Shown here in pieces: positions 17,762 through 25,401 of a stretch of DNA of 64,000 bases. The position numbers and the translations under genes were made by a program. The notes under the pieces were generated by a model. The model was not told the origin of the DNA and did not search any database. It was given only the letters and a program-made list of their open reading frames with translations. Location of the stretch: positions 992,001 to 1,056,000 of the forward strand of contig NZ_CP069535.1 of assembly GCF_016889805.1 (NCBI RefSeq), read 5' to 3'. The DNA is from Rhodanobacter sp. FDAARGOS 1247 (GTDB lineage Bacteria > Pseudomonadota > Gammaproteobacteria > Xanthomonadales > Rhodanobacteraceae). Each line of letters starts with the position of its first letter. The first letter of the stretch is position 1.

Positions 17762-18407
17762 GCGTCGAAGCCTTTGTTGGTGGTTGTGCGGCGGGTTGTT
17801 GTTCGGTTGGCTGGGCACGGCGCAGGCCGCCACGCCGAACACCGTGCTGGTCCTGGGTGATTCGCTGTCTGCCGCGCACAACATCCCGGTCGAGTCCGGC
17901 TGGGTGCATCTGCTGGATGCGCGTCTGTCCACCATGGTGCCGAAATGGACCGCGGTCAATGCCAGCATCAGTGGCGAGACGTCGTTGAGCGGACGCAACC
18001 GCCTGCCGACCCTGCTGAAGAAGTACCACCCCGCCGTGCTGGTGCTGGAGCTGGGCGCCAACGACGGCCTGCGTGGCCTGCCGTTGCCCGCGCTGCGTGC
18101 CAATCTCGACGCGATGATCGTGGCGGCACAACAGGCGAAAGTGCGCGTGCTGCTGGTCGGCATCGAGCTGCCGGTGAACTACGGCCCGCAGTATCGCGAT
18201 GGCCTGCGGGCGATCTATGCCGACCTCGCCCGCAGCCGCGGCACGGCGCTGGTGCCCTTCCTGCTGCAAGGCATCGCGCTCGACCCGGCGAAGATGCAGG
18301 CTGACGGCATGCATCCGGTGGCGGCGGCCCAGCCGCAAGTACTCGACACCGTGTGGCAGCAGCTGCAACCCCTGCTGGGCCGGGGAGCCAAACCCAACGG
18401 TCTCTGA
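17760..18407 (+). CDS. tesA: Periplasmic acyl-CoA thioesterase / lysophospholipase TesA
   Basis: 215 aa from the ATG at 17760, with a signal peptide (residues 1-22, ending GTAQAA). SGNH hydrolase blocks: block I VLVLGDSLSAAH (catalytic Ser), block II SISGET, block III ELGANDGLRG, block V DGMHP with the catalytic Asp and His. TesA hydrolyses acyl thioesters and lysophospholipids in the periplasm. The likely ribosome-binding site (GGGAAG) lies inside the N-terminal coding region of the divergent ATPase gene, so the two genes constrain each other. Confidence 0.93.
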   Translation: MRRSLCWWLCGGLLFGWLGTAQAATPNTVLVLGDSLSAAHNIPVESGWVHLLDARLSTMVPKWTAVNASISGETSLSGRNRLPTLLKKYHPAVLVLELGANDGLRGLPLPALRANLDAMIVAAQQAKVRVLLVGIELPVNYGPQYRDGLRAIYADLARSRGTALVPFLLQGIALDPAKMQADGMHPVAAAQPQVLDTVWQQLQPLLGRGAKPNGL

Positions 18408-18492
18408 ATCGTCGCTGGTCGTTTCACATTCCCCTCACCTTGGCGCCGCTTTCATCTTCACTTATGTGAAATCACGGATGGGGATTGACGAC

Positions 18493-19224
18493 ATGACCGT
18501 ACACGACGAGCAAGCGGGCCTGATTCTGCTGGTGGAAGACAACCGCCAGATCGCCGAGATGGTGGGCGAATTTCTCGAACGCCGGGGCTATTCCGTCGAT
18601 TACGCGGCCGATGGGGTCAGCGGCCTGCACCTGGCGGTGTCCAACAGCTATGACGTGCTGGTGCTGGACCTGATGTTGCCGGGACTGGACGGGCTGGAGG
18701 TCTGCCGCAAGCTGCGCAAGGAGGCCAAGAAGTCCACCCCGGTGCTGATGCTGACCGCGCGCGACACGCTGGAGGACAAGCTGGCCGGGCTGGAAGCCGG
18801 TGCGGATGATTACCTGGTCAAGCCGTTCGAGGTGCGCGAGCTGGAGGCCAGGGTGCGCGCCCTGATCCGCCGCGACCGTCGCCAGGTCTCCACCGAGGTG
18901 CTCACGGTGGGCGACATGACGCTGGATACCGCCACCCTGCAACTGACCCGCGAGGGCCAGGAGCTGACCGTCTCGCCGATCGGCCTGAAGCTGCTGGCGA
19001 TCCTGATGCGCGAGTCGCCCCGCGTGGTCAGCCGGCGCGACATCGAGCGCGAGATCTGGGGCGACACGCTGCCCGACTCCGACACCTTGCGCTCGCATCT
19101 GTACAACCTGCGCCGGGTCATCGACAAACCCTTCGCACGCCCCCTGCTACACACCATCCATTCGGCAGGTTATCGCCTCGCGGATCTGGAATCGGAAGTT
19201 GCCTCCTCGCCCGAGACGGCGTGA
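18493..19224 (+). CDS. OmpR/PhoP-family response regulator
   Basis: 243 aa from the ATG at 18493, preferred over the ATG at 18478 because TGGGGA precedes it at a proper distance. Receiver: LVEDN, VLVLDLMLPGLDG with the phospho-acceptor Asp, and the Lys in DDYLVKPF. Effector: C-terminal winged helix (SPIGLKLLAILMRESPRVVSRRDIE and then RSHLYNLRRVIDKPF). It is followed 52 bases later by its presumed kinase. The target genes cannot be read from the sequence. Confidence 0.92.
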   Translation: MTVHDEQAGLILLVEDNRQIAEMVGEFLERRGYSVDYAADGVSGLHLAVSNSYDVLVLDLMLPGLDGLEVCRKLRKEAKKSTPVLMLTARDTLEDKLAGLEAGADDYLVKPFEVRELEARVRALIRRDRRQVSTEVLTVGDMTLDTATLQLTREGQELTVSPIGLKLLAILMRESPRVVSRRDIEREIWGDTLPDSDTLRSHLYNLRRVIDKPFARPLLHTIHSAGYRLADLESEVASSPETA

Positions 19225-19251
19225 CCCGCGGTGACCGTGACAGAGAAGGCC

Positions 19252-19284
19252 ATGACTGAGATGACAAGTACAGGAAATGGATAG
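19252..19284 (+). CDS. Possible 10-codon leader ORF overlapping the kinase start
   Basis: ATG at 19252 preceded by AGAGAAGG, a strong ribosome-binding site, opens MTEMTSTGNG and stops at TAG (19282-19284). The kinase ATG at 19277 lies inside this ORF, in another frame, and has only a poorly spaced AGGAA of its own. Translation of the kinase may therefore depend on ribosomes finishing the leader. Supported by spacing only. Confidence 0.35.
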   Translation: MTEMTSTGNG

Positions 19285-20290
19285 CCGGGTCACCATAGCC
19301 GCATCACCGACGGGCGCGTTCCGTCGACGCATCGCCATGGTTTTCGCGTTGCAGTTCGTGACGGTGGTCTTCGTCTGCGTGCTGGGCATGTACAACGTGA
19401 TTCCCACGCCCCTGGTGATTGCGGTGATCGTGGTGATCACGGCGCTGGCATGGTTCATCACCCGCCGGGAATGGCGCCCGGTACGCGCGCTGGCACGCGT
19501 GGTCAACCGCTGGGACGGCCAGTCGCCGGACCCCGGACTGCTGCGGGTCGAACAGTTGTCGGCGCATACCGATGCGGACGTGGCCTCGCTCACCCGCGGA
19601 TTGCACGGCTTCGCCGTACGCCTGGCCAACTACAACCAGCGTGAGCGCAACTTCACCCGTGACGCGAGCCACGAACTGCGCAGCCCGCTCACCGTGATCA
19701 AGATGTCGGTCGACATGCTGGCCGAGGAAGAGGGGCTCAGCGACTTCGGGAGCCGCTCGGTGCGCCGCATCAAGCGCGCCACGCGCGAGATGGAAGTCCT
19801 GGTGGAGGCCCTGCTGGTACTGGCGCGCGAAGCGGACAGCCCGATGGACGATCGCCATTTCATCGTCAACGATGTGCTGCAGGAGGAACTGGAGGCCGCC
19901 CGCGAGATGCTGTCGGGGCGGCCGATCGAATTGCTGCTGGAAGAGCCTGCGCGGTTCGCCCTGCAGGGCTCGCCGCAGGCCTTGTCGGTGTTGTGCTGGC
20001 AGCTGATCCGCAACGCGTCCCAGCAGACCGAGCAGGGCCGGGTGGTGATCAGCGTGCTGCCGGGGATGATCAGCGTGCGCAACCATGCCGAGGTGCTGGA
20101 AACGGGCCACGCCCATTCCCCGCCGGTGGAAAACGTGGATCGGCACGGTTTCGAACTGGCCATCGCCCAACGGATCAGCGACCGTTTCGCCTGGTCGCTG
20201 GAACTGCAGACTTTGCCCGGCAGGGAAAACGTGGCGAGCATCCGCTTTCCGCATCCGCTGCCCGCCGAGGTGGCGGAAGCCGGCGTGTAG
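19277..20290 (+). CDS. Sensor histidine kinase with degenerate ATP-binding domain
   Basis: 337 aa. Two close membrane segments (residues 20-62) leave almost no periplasmic sensor. A HAMP-like stretch is followed by a HisKA domain with DASHELRSPLTV (His132). The HATPase keeps an N-box-like QLIRNASQQT, but the G1 box, normally DxGxG, reads ISVRNHAEVLE, and the G2 region is HGFELAIAQRISDRF instead of GxGLGL. ATP binding may be weak or lost. It lies in an operon with the OmpR-type regulator. It may be mainly a phosphatase or a signal-gated partner; this is inference. Confidence 0.82.
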   Translation: MDSRVTIAASPTGAFRRRIAMVFALQFVTVVFVCVLGMYNVIPTPLVIAVIVVITALAWFITRREWRPVRALARVVNRWDGQSPDPGLLRVEQLSAHTDADVASLTRGLHGFAVRLANYNQRERNFTRDASHELRSPLTVIKMSVDMLAEEEGLSDFGSRSVRRIKRATREMEVLVEALLVLAREADSPMDDRHFIVNDVLQEELEAAREMLSGRPIELLLEEPARFALQGSPQALSVLCWQLIRNASQQTEQGRVVISVLPGMISVRNHAEVLETGHAHSPPVENVDRHGFELAIAQRISDRFAWSLELQTLPGRENVASIRFPHPLPAEVAEAGV

Positions 20291-20314
20291 GCGAACACCG
20301 GCATGTCCGCAGCA

Positions 20315-20339
20315 GCGAGGCGGGCCGTTCCCGCCTCGC
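20315..20339. terminator. Hairpin between convergent kinase and CoA-transferase genes
   Basis: GCGAGGCGGG (20315-20324) and CCCGCCTCGC (20330-20339) form a perfect 10-bp stem with loop CCGTT, midway between two convergent stop codons. No T tract follows on either strand, but the position fits a bidirectional terminator. Confidence 0.6.
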
Positions 20340-20346
20340 CTGGGCA

Positions 20347-21702
20347 TTACGGGGTCGACAGCGCCACGTCGAATGCGCAGCCGGTCTTCGCCTTAACGTC
20401 ATCCAGGCTCACGCCTTCGTTGAGTTCGAGCAGGGTCAGGCCCTTGCCCTTCTCCACCGCGAACACGCACAGGTCGGTGATGATCAGGTCGACCACCTGC
20501 TTGCCGGTCAGCGGCAGCTCGCACTGGTCCTTGATCTTCGGCGAGCCGTCCTTCGCGCAGTGCTCCATCAGCACCACCACGCGCTTGACGCCGCTGACCA
20601 GATCCATCGCGCCGCCCGGGCCCTTGACCATCTTGCCCGGCACCATCCAGTTGGCCAGGTCGCCGTGCGCGGAGACTTCCAGCCCGCCAAGGATCGACAG
20701 GTCGATGTGGCCGCCGCGGATCATCGCGAACGAATCGGCACTGGAGAAGAAGCTGGAACCGGGCAGGGTGGTGATGGTCTGCTTGCCGGCGTTGATCAGG
20801 TCGGGATCGAGCTGGTCCTCGGTCGGGAACGGGCCGATGCCGAGCAGGCCATTCTCCGACTGCAGGGTGACGTTGACCCCGTCGGGGATGTAGTTCGCCA
20901 CCATGGTGGGGATGCCGATGCCCAGGTTCACGTAGAAGCCATCCCGCAGCTCCTGCGCGGCGCGCTTGGCCATCGCCACGCGGATCGGGCTTTCCTTCGC
21001 GCCGACCACGCCGGCGAGGGTGCGGAACTCGATGCGCTTCTCGTACTTCGCGCCCTGCACGATGCGGTCGACGTAGATGCCCGGCACGTGGATGTTGTTG
21101 GGGTCCAGTTCGCCCACCGGCACCAGGTGCTCGACCTCGGCCACGCAGGCCTTGCCGCAGGTGGCGATCATCGGGTTGAAGTTGCGCGCGGTCTCGCGGA
21201 ACACCAGGTTGCCGTGCGCGTCGCCCTTCCACGCCTTGACGATCGACAGGTCGGCGGTGATCGATTCCTCCAGCACGTATTCCTTGCCGCCGAAGACCTT
21301 GGTCTCCTTGCCCTCGGCCAATTTGGTGCCGAAGCCGGTGCGCGTGTAGAAACCGGGGATGCCCGCGCCGCCGGCGCGCAGCTTCTCGGCCAGCGTGCCC
21401 TGCGGGGTCAGGTGCAGTTCGAGTTCGCCGGCCAGCGTCTGCCGCTCGAATTCCTTGTTCTCGCCGACGTACGACGCGTAGACGCGCTTCACCTGATGCG
21501 TCTTCAGCAGCGGACCCATGCCGAAATCGTCCACGCCGGCGTTGTTGCCGACGATGGTCAGATCCTTCGTGCCGGCTTCGAGCAGCGCGCCGATCAGGTT
21601 CTCGGGGATGCCACACAAGCCGAAACCGCCAGCCGCGATGGTCATGCCATCGGCCAACAGACCATCAAGGGCCTTCGCGGCGCTGGGATAAACCTTGTCC
21701 AT
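20347..21702 (-). CDS. Succinyl-CoA:3-ketoacid CoA-transferase, A and B subunits fused in one chain
   Basis: 451 aa. Residues 1-230 match the A subunit ([20 protein letters not shown], then NNAGVDDFG). From about residue 240 ([20 protein letters not shown]) the sequence is the B subunit, with the catalytic glutamate in [11 protein letters not shown] (Glu283). The enzyme moves CoA from succinyl-CoA to acetoacetate in ketone-body use. Most bacteria make two separate subunits (ScoA/ScoB, LpsI/LpsJ); here the reading frame runs through without stop or internal gap, with almost no linker. Divergent from the BlaI-type regulator. Confidence 0.9.
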   Translation of the reverse strand: MDKVYPSAAKALDGLLADGMTIAAGGFGLCGIPENLIGALLEAGTKDLTIVGNNAGVDDFGMGPLLKTHQVKRVYASYVGENKEFERQTLAGELELHLTPQGTLAEKLRAGGAGIPGFYTRTGFGTKLAEGKETKVFGGKEYVLEESITADLSIVKAWKGDAHGNLVFRETARNFNPMIATCGKACVAEVEHLVPVGELDPNNIHVPGIYVDRIVQGAKYEKRIEFRTLAGVVGAKESPIRVAMAKRAAQELRDGFYVNLGIGIPTMVANYIPDGVNVTLQSENGLLGIGPFPTEDQLDPDLINAGKQTITTLPGSSFFSSADSFAMIRGGHIDLSILGGLEVSAHGDLANWMVPGKMVKGPGGAMDLVSGVKRVVVLMEHCAKDGSPKIKDQCELPLTGKQVVDLIITDLCVFAVEKGKGLTLLELNEGVSLDDVKAKTGCAFDVALSTP

Positions 21703-21877
21703 TGCTGTGCCTTCCTGCAGGGAGAGTCAGCTGACAAGGATACGACGGATTGCACCGGATCGACCTTGTACCAAGGTCCGAGGCCTGCGTGTCCACGCCG
21801 GAGTCGCGTCGTTGCGGCGACCCCTGCATCGGGTTCCGGCGCTGCGGCGAAGCGGTTCCTGCCCACGCGAAAGAGAC

Positions 21878-21905
21878 TTGACGCAATCAATTACACGTGT
21901 AAACA
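21878..21905 (+). promoter_or_regulatory. Candidate promoter for the BlaI/M56 operon
   Basis: TTGACG (21878-21883) is followed after 16 bases by TAAACA (21900-21905). The -10 part is weak. The spacer and -10 overlap the first palindromic operator, as expected of a repressed promoter. Confidence 0.45.
21891..21902. promoter_or_regulatory. BlaI-type operator 1
   Basis: Perfect 12-bp palindrome TTACACGTGTAA. It has the TACA...TGTA core known for BlaI/MecI/CopY repressors and overlaps the predicted promoter. Confidence 0.8.
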
Positions 21906-21914
21906 TCATTTCAC

Positions 21915-21926
21915 TTACACATGTAA
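21915..21926. promoter_or_regulatory. BlaI-type operator 2
   Basis: Perfect 12-bp palindrome TTACACATGTAA, 24 bases centre to centre from operator 1 and 10 bases before the regulator ATG. Two operators on one face of the helix would allow two repressor dimers to bind together. Confidence 0.8.
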
Positions 21927-21936
21927 ACGGTGCTCC

Positions 21937-22305
21937 ATGGCAATCAGTGAAGCCGAAGCCGTCGTGATGGACGTGTTGTGGCGCGAAGCGCCGCGTACCG
22001 CCGAGGAAATCCTCGCCGAGGTCGGCCCGGCGCAAAACTGGCAGGAAGGCACGGTCAAGTCCCTGCTCAACCGCCTGCTGCGCAAGAAGGCGGTGCACGC
22101 CGAGCGCGACGGCCGCCGCTACCTCTATACGCCGCTGCTGAGCCGCGAGCAGTACGTGCAGCAGGAGAGCAAGGGCCTGCTCGACCGACTGTTCGGCGGT
22201 CGCGTGGCGCCGCTGGTGGCGCACTTCTCCGAGCAGCGCAAGTTGTCGAAGAAGGACATCGCCGAGCTGCGCAAGCTGCTGAAGGAGCTCGACGATGAAC
22301 AGTGA
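21937..22305 (+). CDS. BlaI/MecI/CopY-family repressor
   Basis: 122 aa. Winged-helix DNA-binding domain (ISEAEAVVMDVLWREAPRTA, then WQEGTVKSLLNRLLRKKAV with the recognition helix) and a C-terminal helical dimerisation tail. In the family, a membrane M56 protease senses a signal and leads to cleavage of the repressor. The next gene encodes just such a protease and overlaps by 11 bases. Twin palindromes immediately upstream point to autoregulation. The open frame runs far upstream, but this ATG fits family length. Confidence 0.93.
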   Translation: MAISEAEAVVMDVLWREAPRTAEEILAEVGPAQNWQEGTVKSLLNRLLRKKAVHAERDGRRYLYTPLLSREQYVQQESKGLLDRLFGGRVAPLVAHFSEQRKLSKKDIAELRKLLKELDDEQ

Positions 22306-23830
22306 ACTGCTGGCGATCGACTGGCTCGAACGCGGCTGGCTGCTGGTGCTGGCCTTCACCTCATCTGTGTTGATCGTGGCCGCGTTGCGCAGAGCATGCC
22401 GCCGGCTGTTCGGCGCCGAGCGGGCATTCCAGCTGTGGCTGTTGCCGCCATTGGCGATGCTGGCCAGCCAGTTGCCCCATGTGGCTGAAGCGCCGGTCGT
22501 GGTGCTGTCGCCGGTGGTGATCGCGATCACCTCGGCCGCCGCTGCATTGCCGGTGCATGCGGCGGCATCAGGTGCCATCGACTGGCGCGTCCTTGCGATG
22601 CTGGCCTGGGTCGCCGGCAGCGTGTGCAGTTTGGTGCTGGCCGCGCTGGTGCAGCAGCGCTACCGGCGCTGCCTGCGCGGAGCCACCGCCATGCCTGTCT
22701 CTTCGTCGCGCTGGCCGGTGTTGCGCGCCGTCGGCACGGATGTCGGCCCGGCCCTGGTCGGCGCCTGGCGTATGCGCATCGTGCTGCCGGCGGATTTCGA
22801 GCAGCGCTACGACGCCAGCGAACGCATGCTGATCCTCGCGCACGAGACCGCGCACGCGCGCCGCCACGATGGCTGGTGGTGCCTGTTCGCCCGGCTGACG
22901 GCCGCGCTGTTCTGGTTCCACCCGCTGGCCTGGTGGGCGCTTGCCGCACTTCGCCGCGACCAGGAACTGGCCTGCGACGCCGCCGTGCTGCGCGAACACG
23001 GCGAGCGGCGGCGCAGCTATGCAAACGCGATGTTGAAGACCCAGTCGGCCGCATTCGCGCTGCCGGTGGGTTGCACCTGGTCCCCTCGTCATCCACTCAC
23101 GGAGCGTATTGTCATGTTGAAACAGCCTTCATCGAATCGCCGACGCCAGGGTGCCGGAGCCGTCGCCGGTTTCGCTCTCGCCATCATCGTGGGCGGTTCG
23201 GTCTATGCCGCCAGCGCGCCGCAGGCGACGCACACGAGTCCGCCAGTCGCGGGAGCGCAGTACCAGCTCGACATGCAGGTCGAATTGTCGACCGACGACG
23301 GACACAAGCGTCATGCGGAAACAGCGGCGATGGCACTGTGCACGCTGCCGGGCAAGACGGCGACGGCAAGCGTGGGCGGAATGACGGTGGAAGCAACCGC
23401 TGTGCCTGTCGATGGTCAGCTGCGCATCGATCTGGCGGTGGGCAGCAACGGCACCGCGTCGCTTGCGCATAGCCGGTTGCGCGGCGCGTTGGGCCAGACC
23501 TTGCACGCCAAGGGCAAGGGCGCGGATGGCAAGCAGGCTTATGTCATCGACATCACGCCCCAGGCAGGCTGCCCGGCCCAGGTGCTCGCCGAGGCATCGC
23601 CGGTCAGGGTGACCGAGCACATCACGAACGGCACCACGCGCGCTGCGGCGGAGTCGATCGCAAAGAAGGCGGGCTGGACTCTGATCAATCCGGACGCGCT
23701 GGGGCAGGATGCCGTGACGCTGTCGTTCAACGACATGCCGGCCGGCACCGCATTGCAGCGGGTGGCCGACCTTGCCGGCGTGAAGGTTGAGCTGGAGGGC
23801 AAAAAACGGGTGCACTTCGCGCCGAAGTGA
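22295..23830 (+). CDS. M56 (BlaR1-type) membrane metalloprotease with C-terminal STN-like domain
   Basis: 511 aa. Several N-terminal membrane segments and the zinc motif HETAH (His183, Glu184, His187) with a downstream EL-CDA (RRDQELACDAAVL) identify the M56 family. A further membrane segment (AGAVAGFALAIIVGGSVYAA, residues 285-304) leads to a periplasmic region. The last 55 residues (ESIAKKAGWTLI...FNDMPAGTALQRVADLAGVKV) resemble the STN domain of secretins and TonB receptors instead of a penicillin-binding sensor. It probably signals to the BlaI-type repressor encoded upstream; the ligand is unknown. Confidence 0.85.
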   Translation: MNSELLAIDWLERGWLLVLAFTSSVLIVAALRRACRRLFGAERAFQLWLLPPLAMLASQLPHVAEAPVVVLSPVVIAITSAAAALPVHAAASGAIDWRVLAMLAWVAGSVCSLVLAALVQQRYRRCLRGATAMPVSSSRWPVLRAVGTDVGPALVGAWRMRIVLPADFEQRYDASERMLILAHETAHARRHDGWWCLFARLTAALFWFHPLAWWALAALRRDQELACDAAVLREHGERRRSYANAMLKTQSAAFALPVGCTWSPRHPLTERIVMLKQPSSNRRRQGAGAVAGFALAIIVGGSVYAASAPQATHTSPPVAGAQYQLDMQVELSTDDGHKRHAETAAMALCTLPGKTATASVGGMTVEATAVPVDGQLRIDLAVGSNGTASLAHSRLRGALGQTLHAKGKGADGKQAYVIDITPQAGCPAQVLAEASPVRVTEHITNGTTRAAAESIAKKAGWTLINPDALGQDAVTLSFNDMPAGTALQRVADLAGVKVELEGKKRVHFAPK

Positions 23831-23877
23831 CGCGGAAGGATGGCTATACTCGCCCGGTCACCGTCCGGGAGAGTGTC

Positions 23878-24930
23878 GTGAAATCGCGTCATCTGTTTGC
23901 CGCCCTTGCAGCCATCGGAATCACCGCCATGAGCCATGCCGCCGTGTCACCCGTCCTGGTGATCCACGGTGGTGCTGGCGTGATCAAGCGCGACATGACG
24001 CCGGCCAGGGAGCAGGCGGTACGCGCGGCGATGACGCAGGCTTTGCAGAACGGCTACGCCGAGCTCAAGGCGGGCAAGCCGGCGCTGGACGCGGTGGCTG
24101 CCGCGCTCGCCGTGCTGGAGGACGATCCGAATTTCAACGCCGGCAAGGGCGCGGTGTTCACCCATGACGGCAGGAACGAGCTGGATGCGGCAATCATGGA
24201 CGGCTATACGCTGCGTGCCGGCGCGGTGGCCGGGGTGCGGCGAGTGAAGAATCCTATCCTGCTGGCGCGCGCGGTGATGGAGCATTCGCCCCACGTGATG
24301 CTTTCCGGTGACGGTGCCGAGGCGTTTGCGAAGGAGCAGGGCTTCACCCTGGTCGATCCCGCCTATTTCCGCACCGAGGAGCGCTGGCAGCAGTTGCAGA
24401 AGGCGTTGAAGGAAGACGCGGCGAAGCAGGCCCATGCGGACGTCGAGACGGCCAGACATTTCGGCACCGTGGGCGCGGTGGCGCTGGATGCGCAGGGCCA
24501 CCTGGCTGCCGGCACGTCCACCGGCGGCATGACCGACAAGCGCCGGGGCCGCATCGGCGATTCGCCGATCATCGGTGCCGGCACATATGCCAACTCGGGC
24601 TGCGCGGTGTCCGGTACGGGCTGGGGCGAGTTCTACATCCGCACCGTGGCCGCGCACGAGATCTGCATGAAGGTGACCCAGATGCGCGTGCCGCTGAAGC
24701 GCGCCGCGGCCGAGGTGATCAACCAGGAAATCCCGTCGATGGGCGGCAACGGCGGCGCGATCGCGCTGGATGCGGAAGGCCACATCTCGATCCCGTTCAA
24801 CACCGATGGCATGTATCGCGGCTGGATCGGCGCCGACGGCGTGCCGCACGTGGCGCTGTACGGCGACGAGGACGATGGCACCACCGAGATCCCCGAGCCG
24901 GCGCCGGCCGAGAGCGTCGCCCAACCGTAA
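23878..24930 (+). CDS. Exported isoaspartyl peptidase / L-asparaginase (Ntn hydrolase)
   Basis: 350 aa from a GTG at 23878, preceded by GGGAGAG; a TATACT box lies at 23845-23850. Signal peptide (residues 1-21, ending MSHAAV). Plant-type asparaginase family: VIHGGAGVIKRDM, FNAGKGAVFTHDGRNELDA, and the autocatalytic cleavage site GTVGAVALD with nucleophile Thr197, then GTSTGGM and GAGTYAN. The precursor should split just before Thr197 into alpha and beta chains. It removes isoaspartyl residues from dipeptides and hydrolyses asparagine. Converges with the next gene 12 bases away. Confidence 0.93.
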   Translation: MKSRHLFAALAAIGITAMSHAAVSPVLVIHGGAGVIKRDMTPAREQAVRAAMTQALQNGYAELKAGKPALDAVAAALAVLEDDPNFNAGKGAVFTHDGRNELDAAIMDGYTLRAGAVAGVRRVKNPILLARAVMEHSPHVMLSGDGAEAFAKEQGFTLVDPAYFRTEERWQQLQKALKEDAAKQAHADVETARHFGTVGAVALDAQGHLAAGTSTGGMTDKRRGRIGDSPIIGAGTYANSGCAVSGTGWGEFYIRTVAAHEICMKVTQMRVPLKRAAAEVINQEIPSMGGNGGAIALDAEGHISIPFNTDGMYRGWIGADGVPHVALYGDEDDGTTEIPEPAPAESVAQP

Positions 24931-24942
24931 GCGCGCGGTGCC

Positions 24943-25401
24943 CTACAGGAGCTTGCGCAGCTGCGCGGGCGTCAGCGCGCCGCTGATGCCGAGCCGGCTG
25001 CCGTCGGCGCGGATCACCAGCACGCGCGGTGTCTCGCCGCCCCAGTGCGGGTCGAGCAGGAAATTGATGCGTTCGGGCGACGCTTCGGCGTAGGCGCGGT
25101 TCGGATAGCCGTCCATCTTCATGCCGCGCAGGCGCGCCTCGATCGTCGCGGCCTGCTCGATGCCGTCGGTGGTCACGAGCACCAGCTCGATCTCGTCGGG
25201 ATGCTGGCCTTGCAGTCTGGCCAGCGCCTGCAGGTTCGGTTCGCAGTAGGCGCAATCGAGCGCCCACAGCGCGATGATGCGTTCGCCGTGCGCCGGTGGC
25301 TTGAGCAGGGCGGCCACGTCATCGGCGGCCAGCGGTTGCAGCGAACCGGCGCAGGCCAGTGCTGGCAACAGTAGGAACAGCAGCGGCAGCAGGCGCTTCA
25401 T
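24943..25401 (-). CDS. Exported thioredoxin-fold protein
   Basis: 152 aa from the ATG at 25401. Signal peptide (residues 1-18, LLPLLFLLLPALACAG). Thioredoxin-like core with LWALDCAYCEPNLQALARL, that is CAYC, and a later TPRVLVIRADGSRLGISG with the cis-proline. Probably a periplasmic thiol-disulfide protein of the TlpA/DsbE type. The start overlaps the stop of the BNR-repeat gene by 4 bases, so it is the third gene of a TonB-receptor operon and may handle a metal or cysteine-bearing substrate there. The partner is unknown. Confidence 0.8.
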   Translation of the reverse strand: MKRLLPLLFLLLPALACAGSLQPLAADDVAALLKPPAHGERIIALWALDCAYCEPNLQALARLQGQHPDEIELVLVTTDGIEQAATIEARLRGMKMDGYPNRAYAEASPERINFLLDPHWGGETPRVLVIRADGSRLGISGALTPAQLRKLL

